Under the pieces are notes generated by a model, which saw nothing but the letters and a program-made list of their open reading frames with translations, was not told where the DNA came from and searched no databases. 36,640 bases of DNA, from positions 1 to 36,640 of the forward strand of contig NZ_MRBY01000039.1 in NCBI RefSeq assembly GCF_001904615.1, in the 5' to 3' direction. This DNA comes from [Limnothrix rosea] IAM M-220. GTDB taxonomy: Bacteria; Cyanobacteriota; Cyanobacteriia; Cyanobacteriales; MRBY01. Of this stretch, positions 17,747 to 25,743 are shown one piece after another (position 1 is the first letter of the stretch; each line of letters opens with the position of its first letter). Both the position numbers and the translations under genes were made by a program.

Positions 17747-17920
17747 GTGACAACGGGACTATATCTACCGAATAATGTTTATTTAAGTGCAATTATTTGG
17801 GGATGGCGGGTGGTGTTTGGGGTGCTCCTGAGGGGTTTCATCACCATGGGAGCTGTTTGTGGCGGTCAATTTTTTTTGATGGGCGGAACAGTTTTCTTTC
17901 AACAGTTGTCTATGCAGTAG
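17747..17920 (+). CDS. 57-residue hydrophobic peptide, unknown
   Basis: The frame is open from an ATG at 17669, but a perfect TATAAT promoter lies inside that longer version. AAGGAG at 17734-17739 sits before the GTG at 17747, so the GTG start (57 residues) is preferred. The product has two hydrophobic stretches, about residues 10-29 (VYLSAIIWGWRVVFGVLL) and 33-52 (ITMGAVCGGQFFLMGGTVFF), joined by a short turn with Arg: a helical hairpin. It ends 13 bp before the TPR gene and should be cotranscribed with it. I do not recognise a family. It could also act as a translated leader that controls the TPR gene. Confidence 0.6.
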   Translation: MTTGLYLPNNVYLSAIIWGWRVVFGVLLRGFITMGAVCGGQFFLMGGTVFFQQLSMQ

Positions 17921-17933
17921 ATGGTAGATTGTA

Positions 17934-18821
17934 ATGACCTCAGTGGTTCTAGAGAAGGCTTTGAAAAAATCATTACTGGCGATCGCCCCGGAAGCGACCC
18001 TTATTGCTTGTTATTCCGCCGTTTTAGGTATGGTGGGTAGTACAGCAACAATTGCTCAACCTGTATGGGTAGCTCAGACACTGCAAGAGAATTCAGCTCC
18101 GTCATCGGACGAACCAACAGAACAACTTCCTGCTGAGCCTGAATTAACCCCTGCGGAAAGTGCCCATGAGGCGGGTTTAACGGCATTAGCACAGGGGGAT
18201 TTTGAGGAGGCGATTAAACAATTTACGGAGGCGATCGCCAAAAACTCATTATTTGTAGAGGCTTTTAACAACCGTGGTATTGCCCATGGGGAGCTGGGTC
18301 AACTGCAAAATGCAATAGCCGATTTTAACCGGGCGATCGCCCTAGATGCCCAATCTCCGGCCGCCTACTATGGGCGGGGCACGGTCAACCATAAACTGGG
18401 AAAACCACAGGCATCCTATAACGATCTTTCCCAGGCGATCGCCCTCACACCTCAATGGGTTGACCCATATATCAATCGCGGGCTAATCCTTGTAAATTCG
18501 GGGCTGCGTAATGAGGCTCTCAACGACTTCAATCAAGCATTGACCCTCGAACCCAACAATATTCTGGCTTTGGTAAACCGCTCAAGCTTGTATGTCCGCA
18601 CGGGAAATTATGAAGGAGCCTTAGCCGACTGTAATCTGATCCTCCGCCTCAATCCCAATATCGCCGTCGCCTATAACAATCGTGGTATCGCCCTCGCTGG
18701 GCTGGGCAACAATATTCAGGCCAAACAGGATCTTGAAACCGCATTGAATCTATTTACCCAACAGGGTGATGTGACAGGACAATCCCGTGCCCAAAAATTT
18801 CTAAACACTCTTTTTAACTAG
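17934..18821 (+). CDS. Exported TPR-repeat protein
   Basis: A 295-residue protein. The N-terminal 45 residues look like a signal peptide, with a basic start, a hydrophobic run around 22-40 (LIACYSAVLGMVGSTATIA) and a possible cleavage site near AQPVWVAQ. An acidic, Pro/Glu-rich linker (about 50-75) follows. Then come about six tetratricopeptide repeats (about 76-285), each with the A-x-x-x-Y/F-N-R-G or AI-x-DFNRAI pattern. TPRs mediate protein-protein contacts, so a periplasmic or membrane-associated scaffold is likely, partner unknown. The gene is short-spaced after the 57-residue peptide and ends at a clear intrinsic terminator. Confidence 0.9.
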   Translation: MTSVVLEKALKKSLLAIAPEATLIACYSAVLGMVGSTATIAQPVWVAQTLQENSAPSSDEPTEQLPAEPELTPAESAHEAGLTALAQGDFEEAIKQFTEAIAKNSLFVEAFNNRGIAHGELGQLQNAIADFNRAIALDAQSPAAYYGRGTVNHKLGKPQASYNDLSQAIALTPQWVDPYINRGLILVNSGLRNEALNDFNQALTLEPNNILALVNRSSLYVRTGNYEGALADCNLILRLNPNIAVAYNNRGIALAGLGNNIQAKQDLETALNLFTQQGDVTGQSRAQKFLNTLFN

Positions 18822-18900
18822 ACAATATTGTTTTTCTGTCTGTTTTAGATCTAACTAGGGACTGGCGATCGCCGACTTTTTTGGACTAAATCGAGAATTT

Positions 18901-18953
18901 AATCCGTTTATTTATTCACCCTTACGCAGGTCTAAGTAAACGGATTATTTTTT
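18901..18953 (+). terminator. Intrinsic terminator of the TPR gene
   Basis: A perfect 10-bp stem AATCCGTTTA (18901-18910) and TAAACGGATT (18937-18946) closes a 26-nt loop and runs into a T-rich tract. It lies 80 bp past the TPR stop. Confidence 0.85.
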
Positions 18954-18954
18954 T

Positions 18955-19632
18955 GTGCTAATTTACTAAAGCCTTTCAGAGCAATACATTTAGCAGTGTT
19001 CAAAAATTTGAATACACAAGGATATCGACTAACCATGCTTAGGAAAAACAGAGCTAAACAACCGATACTTGCCCAGACTCCACACAACCTCAAAGTCCAT
19101 CTGGTGATTTAGCTTATATTTTTTCTGTAATTTGTCTATTTTAAAAAGGTTTTATACACTTTTGAGTGGTAGCGATCAGGCGATCGCCAAACGCCAGATT
19201 TTAACAATAAAAATAAAATTGACAAATAAAACAAGAAAACATTTTGACCTACAGCAACCAAACAAAATTTAACTCAAAAAGATAAAATACTATTTTTGAA
19301 TATATGTTTTGATTTTTTTAATTTACAACAAAAAAGTTTTATTTAGAGTTGAAAAAAAAATTATCTTTAAACTCAACAAAAAACGAAAATAAATGTAAAA
19401 CAAACATATTCTCAGCTAAATAACGGCATAAATCACTGCCCTAAAGCCACTTGAAACGTAGCTTATGAAGGGATTTTTCTTTTGTCTTGACTCCAAATAT
19501 CTATATCTAAAAACTTCAGAAAATTAGCACAAAAAACTAAAACCAAATCAATCATAGAAGAATTTAGCAAATATATACTAGATAGATTTAAGGAAATAAA
19601 CTTTTGATTTTTAGTTGTCCTCTAAGCCTTTT
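18955..19632. other. AT-rich region without a visible gene
   Basis: About 680 bp with no credible ORF on either strand. From about 19196 to 19420 it is extremely AT-rich, with long A and T runs. A small inverted repeat TTCAAA-aa-TTTGAA is at about 19000-19013, and there is one HIP1 octamer near 19180. I see no tRNA, rRNA or repeat array. Confidence 0.5.
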
Positions 19633-20718
19633 TTAAAGTAGATCAGAAAACACATCCTGTATAGAAGGATGAACAATCTCTTTTTTGTCTATATTTAAAC
19701 CGTGAAATAGAGCCTTGTTTTTGGCGATCGCCCCCCGTCCCTCATTAGCAAGCTGAAGCACATAGGGCAAAGTACTATTGTTGAGCGCTTGAGTGGCAGT
19801 CCACGGCACAGCACCCGGCATATTAGGAATTCCGACATGGACAACACCCTCATCAACATAGGAAGGTTGACTATGGGAAGTCGGGTGGAGCGTTTCGATA
19901 CAGCCCCCTTGATCTACCGCCACATCAACAATTACAGAACCCCTTTGCATCGTTTTGACCAAATCTCGCGACACAAGAATGGGTGCGCGTCTCCCCGGAA
20001 TAAGGACTGCACCAATCACCAAATTAGCTTCTTCAATATATTTCTGGATATTGGCCGGAGTACTGTAGAGTAGCGAGACCCGGGAACCAAATAACGTTCC
20101 GAGATCACCAAGGCGATCAACATTAATATCAAGAATCTGCACTTCCGCACCCAGACCGATCGCCATCTTTGCCGCTTCAGTGCCGACATTCCCCCCACCA
20201 AGAATCATCACTCGACCTGCCGCCACACCCGGCACACCACCCAGCAAAACCCCCTTGCCACCTTGCTGTTTCTCTAGATATCGCGCCCCAAGCTGCACTG
20301 CCAACCTGCCCGCGATCATGCTCATCGGCGCTAATAGTGGCAAGCGACCCTGTTCATCCATCACCGTTTCATAGGCGATCGCCGTCACCCCAGATTCAAT
20401 TAAACGCTCAGTAAGTTGTCGTTGCGCAGCGAGATGGAGATAGGTAAAAAGCAACTGTCCATCATAGAGAAACTCGTACTCACAGGGTAAAGGCTCCTTC
20501 ACCTTAATAACTAATTCCTGTTCCCAAGCCGAAGCCGCATCAAAAACCAGTTTTGCACCAACATTTTGATAATCTTCATCCGTAAAGCCAGACCCAAAAC
20601 CCGCATTATTTTCGACAAAGACTTCATGCCCAGCTTGCACTAAAACCTGCACACTACTGGGACTTAAGCCGACCCGAAATTCCTGATCTTTGATTTCTTT
20701 TGGTACACCAATTCTCAT
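19633..20718 (-). CDS. ald: Alanine dehydrogenase
   Basis: Ald catalyses the reversible NAD-dependent deamination of L-alanine to pyruvate and ammonia. The 361-residue length is normal. The start MRIGVPKEIKDQEFRVGLSP is diagnostic, as are the substrate Lys in VIKVKEPLPCEY and the catalytic His in TYLHLAAQ. The NAD-binding Rossmann motif is VMILGGGNVGTEAAKMAIGLGA, and the later VDVAVDQGGCIET segment is also present. AAAGGTGA precedes the ATG by a few bases. It is transcribed divergently from the GNAT gene across a 385-bp gap and has no operon partner in view. Confidence 0.96.
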   Translation of the reverse strand: MRIGVPKEIKDQEFRVGLSPSSVQVLVQAGHEVFVENNAGFGSGFTDEDYQNVGAKLVFDAASAWEQELVIKVKEPLPCEYEFLYDGQLLFTYLHLAAQRQLTERLIESGVTAIAYETVMDEQGRLPLLAPMSMIAGRLAVQLGARYLEKQQGGKGVLLGGVPGVAAGRVMILGGGNVGTEAAKMAIGLGAEVQILDINVDRLGDLGTLFGSRVSLLYSTPANIQKYIEEANLVIGAVLIPGRRAPILVSRDLVKTMQRGSVIVDVAVDQGGCIETLHPTSHSQPSYVDEGVVHVGIPNMPGAVPWTATQALNNSTLPYVLQLANEGRGAIAKNKALFHGLNIDKKEIVHPSIQDVFSDLL

Positions 20719-21103
20719 CTGATCACCTTTAAATACCTTGATTCCAGTGTAATCAGAGAAAAAACGAAATTACTGACATCCTTTACTCAGAAACAATACG
20801 GGGATACAAATATTTCTGAAAACGATGACATCGAAAATCCATGCCACTAATCGAAAAAGATATCGACTCACAGGCAGAACGATCCGCCGGAAGAGCACCA
20901 TAGTGGATAGATTTTAGATAAATATTTACGTTTTATTTCGTTAACTTTAGAGATAATCAAACATTTTTGGATTCAAAACTATAACCATAAATAAACTTAT
21001 GAAAAAATACCGTTACTTTCTGTAGTCAAATGCTAGCATTCAGGCAGATCGTTCCATTTACTAAGTATCTCCGACTGCCGTTTATAGAAGAAATCTAAAT
21101 ATT
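20719..21103. other. Divergent promoter region ald / GNAT
   Basis: There are 385 bp without a gene, which must carry promoters for both divergent neighbours. I looked for GTA-N8-TAC (NtcA) sites on both strands and found no match. No strong hairpin stands out. Confidence 0.45.
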
Positions 21104-22051
21104 GTGGTTGTCAGCATTTATACTCGAAAATCGTTTTCTTTTCAGAGAGTTCATCGGTTAGAAACAGATGCCCATTGGGTAGTGGGGAAGGGCGATCGCC
21201 CTCCTTTAGGTTCTTATTCTCTCTGGTGGCGAAATACCCCTAGTCTCAACAATCAAAAAGTGGGTTATTTAGGTGATTTTTCCGTTGACAGTCAAACAAA
21301 ATTTAGTGCTTTACTAAAGCATGGTTGTCTTGAACTAAAAAAACATGGCTGTGCATTGGCGATCGCCCCGATAGATGGTAATACTTGGCAGCGATATCGA
21401 GTCGTGACAGAGACTGATAATAGTCCTGCATTTTTTCTGGAGTCTCCGTATCAAAATTTCAATCCCCAAATCTTTACTGAAGCAGGGTTTGATGTGGTTG
21501 CAAGCTACCATTCTCGGCGGGTTAGTGATCTAAAAACGACGGATCGGCGATCGCCAAAAATTGCCGCTAGATTATCCAGACTCGGTGTGACCATTCGACC
21601 TTTAGATATAGCTAATCTCAAACAAGAATTAGAACGTCTTTATCCCGTCGTTCACCAGAGTTTTCAGTGCCATTTTCTCTATAGTCAAATTTCAAAAAAA
21701 GAGTTTGTCAAGCAGTATCTACAGTTAGAAAAATATATCATTCCTGAACTAATTCTCATTGCAGAGCATCAAAATAAGATTGTTGGGTTCATGTTGGCAA
21801 TACCAGATATTTTGCATTTTAAGGGTAAAAAAAATAAAACTATTATTTTTAAAACATTAGGCATTTCTCCAGAGAGAAAATATTCAGGATTGGGCATTCT
21901 TTTACTAGATACCATTCGACAAAAATCTCTAAAAATGGGTTTTCAAGCTGCTATTTATGCCCTCATTCAATCTGGTAGCTTGTGTGACAATATGACCCGA
22001 CACCACGGCGAGATTTTCCGGCGTTATGCTCTGTTTGGGAAGATGTTATGA
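21104..22051 (+). CDS. GNAT-like acyltransferase paired with an acyl-adenylate ligase
   Basis: A 315-residue protein. The C-terminal half (about 185-300) looks like a GNAT acetyl/acyltransferase: ELILIAEHQNKIVGFMLAIPD gives the central strands, and TLGISPERKYSGLGILLLDTI resembles the acyl-CoA-binding R/Q-x-x-G-x-G/A loop. The N-terminal half (residues 1-150) resembles a second, degenerate GNAT fold (YLGDFSVDSQ). The start is GTG at 21104 with only a weak AGAAG upstream. The stop overlaps the next gene's start as ATGA, so the two are translationally coupled. I infer that the ligase activates an acid that this enzyme transfers to an amine or hydroxyl; the substrates cannot be read from sequence. 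Confidence 0.75.
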   Translation: MVVSIYTRKSFSFQRVHRLETDAHWVVGKGDRPPLGSYSLWWRNTPSLNNQKVGYLGDFSVDSQTKFSALLKHGCLELKKHGCALAIAPIDGNTWQRYRVVTETDNSPAFFLESPYQNFNPQIFTEAGFDVVASYHSRRVSDLKTTDRRSPKIAARLSRLGVTIRPLDIANLKQELERLYPVVHQSFQCHFLYSQISKKEFVKQYLQLEKYIIPELILIAEHQNKIVGFMLAIPDILHFKGKKNKTIIFKTLGISPERKYSGLGILLLDTIRQKSLKMGFQAAIYALIQSGSLCDNMTRHHGEIFRRYALFGKML

Positions 22052-23601
22052 ATCTCTTCTCAGTACTCGAACAACAGGCGATCGCCAGTCCGACAGCCAC
22101 CGCAATTATTGAAGGACACAATAAAAGAACGAGCTTTGCAACTTTGGTAAAACGCTCTGCACAGGGAGCTGTATTTTTAGAACAATACGGCCTAAAAAAA
22201 GGTGATGCAGTTTTATTATTTTGCCCAATGTCGGCGGAACTCTACATCATCCTTGGCGCATTATGGCGATTAGGATTGTTGGCGTTATTTATCGAACCCA
22301 GTGCCACAGCCAAACAGTTTCAGCAGTGTTGTGAACTCTGTAAACCAAAGGCGATGATTGCCCCAAGCCGCGCTTTTCTTTTATTAGGGCGATCGCCGAG
22401 CCTACGACACATTCCCCACAAATTCTCGCTCGATCTGCCATTCCCTACCGGTCATATCTGGTGGACAAGTCGTTGCTGGACGGCAAATTCAAACATTATT
22501 GATTGTGAACCAGAGCATCCAGCCTTACTCACCTTTACCAGTGGCAGCACGGGCAATCCTAAAGCCGCAGTCCGCAGCCACGGTTTTCTATTGAGGCAAT
22601 ATCAACTCCTTGCTAAATATCTAGAGCCAAAACCCCAACAGATCGAGTTAACCCATCTGCCAATTTTTGCCCTCGTTAACCTTGCGGCTGGACGCACCAC
22701 GATTATTCCCCAAGGAAAATTACGAAAACCTGCGGCGATCGCCGCCAAACCGATCATTCGGCAAATTCAACGCAAACAACCCACAAGCATCCTCGCCTCA
22801 CCCGCATTTCTAGAACGATTGTTAAATGAGTGCCAAAGGAAAGACATTACCCTTTTATCCGTGCGACAGATTTTTAGTGGCGGTGCGCCGATTATGCCCC
22901 GAATTCTGCGGCGACTCCAACAATTTATGCCCGCTGCCAGCATTCACATTCTCTACGGCTCCACCGAAGCCGAACCCATCAGTATTTTTCCCCATGCCCA
23001 ACAGCAAGCACTATCACCCCAAAAAGGTCTATGTGTCGGTCAACCCATCCCCGAAATCCGAGTTAAAATCCTACCGCTGCAAAATTCAGCTTCTCACTAC
23101 AGCCCATATTGGTTTAAGGCGATTTGTTTAGCGCCACATCAAGTCGGTGAGATCGTTGTGGCAGGCGACCATGTCCTGAATTCTTATCTCCAAGGGGCAG
23201 GCGATCGCCATACAAAAATTCAAGTCGGCGAAACCCTTTGGCATCGTACTGGAGATGCAGGCTATCTCGACGAAAATAATCACCTTTGGCTAGTGGGGCG
23301 TTGCAGCGAATGCCGAGAACTGAAAAACTCACAACTATATCCCTTTGTCCTCGAAACCGCTCTACAACAACATCCCCAAGTAAAACGAGCTGCCGCCATT
23401 CACCATGCCGGGAAAAACCACATTTTTATCGAATCTACAACCCGACAAGCGCGACCAAAATCTCAAGAATTACAAGAACTTTTGCCTCAGTCCCACGAAG
23501 TTCATTTCATCAAAAGAATGCCCGTTGATCGTCGCCATAATGGCAAAATTCTCTACCGTAAATTACTCGCCAAAACATTACGTATAGGCAAATCGAGATA
23601 G
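22048..23601 (+). CDS. AMP-dependent acyl-CoA synthetase / acyl-adenylate ligase
   Basis: A 517-residue ANL-superfamily enzyme that activates a carboxylic acid with ATP to an acyl-AMP, then usually loads it on CoA or a carrier. The canonical motifs are present in order: P-loop LLTFTSGSTGNPKAAVRSHG (about 165-185), ILYGSTEAEP (about 308), RTGDAGYLDENNHLWLVGR (about 400) with the hinge region after it, and the catalytic Lys in NGKILYRKLL near the C-terminus. The first codon overlaps the GNAT stop codon. No carrier protein or condensing enzyme is nearby. The motif order resembles OleC-like and fatty-acid ligases, but the substrate is not determined. Confidence 0.88.
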   Translation: MNLFSVLEQQAIASPTATAIIEGHNKRTSFATLVKRSAQGAVFLEQYGLKKGDAVLLFCPMSAELYIILGALWRLGLLALFIEPSATAKQFQQCCELCKPKAMIAPSRAFLLLGRSPSLRHIPHKFSLDLPFPTGHIWWTSRCWTANSNIIDCEPEHPALLTFTSGSTGNPKAAVRSHGFLLRQYQLLAKYLEPKPQQIELTHLPIFALVNLAAGRTTIIPQGKLRKPAAIAAKPIIRQIQRKQPTSILASPAFLERLLNECQRKDITLLSVRQIFSGGAPIMPRILRRLQQFMPAASIHILYGSTEAEPISIFPHAQQQALSPQKGLCVGQPIPEIRVKILPLQNSASHYSPYWFKAICLAPHQVGEIVVAGDHVLNSYLQGAGDRHTKIQVGETLWHRTGDAGYLDENNHLWLVGRCSECRELKNSQLYPFVLETALQQHPQVKRAAAIHHAGKNHIFIESTTRQARPKSQELQELLPQSHEVHFIKRMPVDRRHNGKILYRKLLAKTLRIGKSR

Positions 23602-23790
23602 AAACTATAGTGATTACGATTTAGACAACAATATTTCAGCAGAGGATGCAAAAAAGCAAATTGTTTTAGCGCGAAAATTTATTGCCTTTTTTTGAAAGCT
23701 TTCTCTGAGGCGATCGCCCTTACCCTCTAAAAATCGCCATAAAAAAACTCGACGATCACAATCGAGAAATACTTAATTTTGTGTTGTGTA

Positions 23791-23872
23791 TGGGCAGAGG
23801 GGGACTCGAACCCCCATGACCGAAGTCGCCACATTTTGAGTGTGGTGCGTCTACCAATTTCGCCATCCGCCC
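23791..23872 (-). tRNA. tRNA-Leu (CAA anticodon)
   Basis: An 82-nt class-II tRNA on the minus strand. The acceptor stem GGGCGGA pairs with TCTGCCC (one G-U), with discriminator A. The D-arm is TGGCGAAATTGGTAGACGC, the anticodon stem is CCACA/TGTGG with loop CTCAAAA (CAA), and the T-arm GGGGGTTCGAGTCCCCC is perfect. The CCA is not encoded. It reads UUG codons. Its first 22 nt are also the last codons of the M48 peptidase gene. Confidence 0.96.
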
Positions 23873-24726
23873 TTGGATAAGCCTTTGCTACTATAACCCG
23901 AATCCTTCTTTTGAAGCAAGTTAGAATATTCTTGGGAACCAGACCACTCCCGAATCGCCTGGGCACGGATGACCGGAACCGGATGGGTGAGCTGAGCACT
24001 TTGATTTTCTTGCAACACTTTACCCAGTTGACTCTGACTAAGAGCCTCATAGGTTTTTGCTTGCTCCATAAATGCATCAAGGTTGAGCAACGGCGCAAGA
24101 CTAGGCGATCCACCCGCTAACTTCATCAACACCGACATAATAATTTTTGGGTCTTGACTCACCAGAAATGCCGCGCGATCGCAACTCAGTTCAGCGCAGC
24201 GTAGCCACGACATCATTTGTTCCTGCATCGACTGAGCAGCAAGCGTTCCCCAAACCGGTAAAGCATTGGTCGCCAAAACCAATAAATTGGCCAAAGTAAG
24301 ATAAACGCCGTGCTCACATTTAAGATGACCCAGCTCGTGGGCCATTACCGCTTGGATCTCCTTGTCATCCAGCATTTCCACTAGGGATGTGTGAATCACC
24401 ATAAATGGTTTTTCCCCACGCATCGCAAAGGTATAGGCATTGGGCACAGGGTTCTGCTGGATATAGAGATCTGGCGTTTCAAGATCAAGGATGTTACAGG
24501 CTTCCTTTAAAAGATTATGGAGGTGGGGTAGCTGGCGATCGCCGACGAGGATACTGGATGCCAGATTATTAAACCGAAAAACCTGCTCCGCCGTGGAACC
24601 TAGCACCGAACGGATCAGCAAATCCAACCCCGGTAGCTGCCGCAAATTATTCGTCGCTTCGCGGTCAAGGGGGTGACGAAACTGATCCGCCGTCAAACCA
24701 ACAAAATGGTGCTTTATCCCAGTCAT
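23851..24726 (-). CDS. M48-family zinc metallopeptidase
   Basis: A 291-residue peptidase with the zinc-binding motif HELGHLKCEH (HExxH) at about residue 129 and a downstream acidic ligand probably in the AELSCDRAA helix (about 177-185). These are the hallmarks of the HtpX/Oma1/Ste24 (M48) group. A hydrophobic stretch follows the HExxH (GVYLTLANLLVLATNALPVWGT), suggesting membrane association. The N-terminal TGIKHHFVGLTADQFRHPLDREA is typical of cyanobacterial homologues, which are thought to act in protein quality control. The frame runs into tRNA-Leu and borrows TAG from its D-arm as stop codon, giving a 22-nt same-strand overlap. Confidence 0.88.
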   Translation of the reverse strand: MTGIKHHFVGLTADQFRHPLDREATNNLRQLPGLDLLIRSVLGSTAEQVFRFNNLASSILVGDRQLPHLHNLLKEACNILDLETPDLYIQQNPVPNAYTFAMRGEKPFMVIHTSLVEMLDDKEIQAVMAHELGHLKCEHGVYLTLANLLVLATNALPVWGTLAAQSMQEQMMSWLRCAELSCDRAAFLVSQDPKIIMSVLMKLAGGSPSLAPLLNLDAFMEQAKTYEALSQSQLGKVLQENQSAQLTHPVPVIRAQAIREWSGSQEYSNLLQKKDSGYSSKGLSKGGWRNW

Positions 24727-24765
24727 AATCTCAAATTAAGTGCAGAGTAAAAGGTGTTGAAGAGT

Positions 24766-25188
24766 CTACTCAGAAAGCCATTTTTTCACTTTCTGTAAAT
24801 CCTTCCAGTCAGGCTTACGCTTGAGGCCGTCTTCAATATTTTCGTTAATGTCCGTTTTAACTTCGTCGCTAAAATCCATGACCTTCTGTACTAGCTCGAT
24901 GTGCTTGCGAACACCTTTCCCGCCAGTGCCAAGCAAGGCAAGGGCAGCATTAACATGGGCTTGGGGATTACGGTGATCCAGTTTGATGCTGCGTTGGGCG
25001 GCGGGCAAAGCCAGATCCGGCTTATCCCTTAAAAGATGCAGCCAAGCCACACAACTCCAAGCTGCCGCATTTTTCGGATCGAGACGACAAATTTCCAAGA
25101 ATTCCGGTAAAAGCGTTTCAGGAGCTTCGCCCGCATCGTAACGCTCAAAACCTTTTTCAAAACGTTGTTCAATAGTGAGTTCAGTCAT
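24766..25188 (-). CDS. TPR-like small protein
   Basis: A 140-residue helical protein. It begins MTELTIEQRFEKGFERYDAG. The central part (about 30-95) reads as one or two tetratricopeptide-type helix pairs (AAAWSCVAWLHLLRDKPDLA, then NPQAHVNAALALLGTGGKG), followed by a charged C-terminal helix rich in Lys and Asp. The frame is open to an ATG at 25233, but the ATG at 25188 is preferred because the upstream residues lie over a HIP1 site and do not look conserved. No membrane segment is visible. It lies 39 bp from the M48 start and 84 bp from the Fe-S carrier gene, all on the same strand. Function unknown. Confidence 0.8.
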   Translation of the reverse strand: MTELTIEQRFEKGFERYDAGEAPETLLPEFLEICRLDPKNAAAWSCVAWLHLLRDKPDLALPAAQRSIKLDHRNPQAHVNAALALLGTGGKGVRKHIELVQKVMDFSDEVKTDINENIEDGLKRKPDWKDLQKVKKWLSE

Positions 25189-25272
25189 AACCAGATTATG
25201 GAAGATTAAATAGAAATCGCGATCGCCGGCCAAAATTAGCCATTACAATCGCGACTTTCTATTAAACCAAAC

Positions 25273-25626
25273 TTAAACCCCAAAGGATTTACCGCAACCA
25301 CAGGTTTGGTTAGCATTGGGGTTCGTGAACTGGAAGCCGCCGCCAATCATCGCTGTGCTGTAGTCCAGCACCATGCCATAGAGATACAGAAGACTTTTTT
25401 TGTCGCAAATAATCTTAAAACCGTCGGCATAATCAAACACTTCATCATGCTCATTAACGCTGTCGGGAGAGTCAAAATCCATCATATAGGACATGCCAGA
25501 GCAGCCGCCTTGACGGACACCCACCCGAAGCCAGAGATCTTTGCCTTGCTGTTGGCGTAGTCCTAAGACATGCTGTAGAGCCGTTTCGGTGAGTTGAATG
25601 CCTGAAGTAGTAGTCGCTTGGGTCAT
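25273..25626 (-). CDS. A-type iron-sulfur carrier (IscA/SufA family)
   Basis: A 117-residue HesB/IscA/SufA-family protein that binds and passes on 2Fe-2S or 4Fe-4S clusters during Fe-S protein maturation. The three ligand cysteines are in place: one in [12 protein letters not shown] (about residue 42) and two in the C-terminal CGCGKSFGV. The length is typical. The C-terminal [13 protein letters not shown] is the family hallmark. The start is ATG at 25626 with a weak ribosome-binding site. No isc or suf genes are adjacent. Whether it is IscA or SufA cannot be settled here. Confidence 0.93.
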   Translation of the reverse strand: MTQATTTSGIQLTETALQHVLGLRQQQGKDLWLRVGVRQGGCSGMSYMMDFDSPDSVNEHDEVFDYADGFKIICDKKSLLYLYGMVLDYSTAMIGGGFQFTNPNANQTCGCGKSFGV

Positions 25627-25743
25627 GATCTTATCGAGATTAAGTGATGGGGTTAAACGTGTTTACAAAACTCAGTTCTTAAATAGAAAGGATGTCTATT
25701 AGAGGGCGATCGCCCCAAAATCAAAATATTACGCCCCTTTATT

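Noticed and set aside
19330-19375. Apparent inverted repeat GAGTTGA ... ACTCAAC in the AT-rich gap
   Set aside because: The arms are not reverse complements; the likeness is a mirror pattern and cannot form a hairpin.
20719-21103. NtcA-type GTA-N8-TAC site for ald
   Set aside because: I scanned both strands and found no match with the right spacing.
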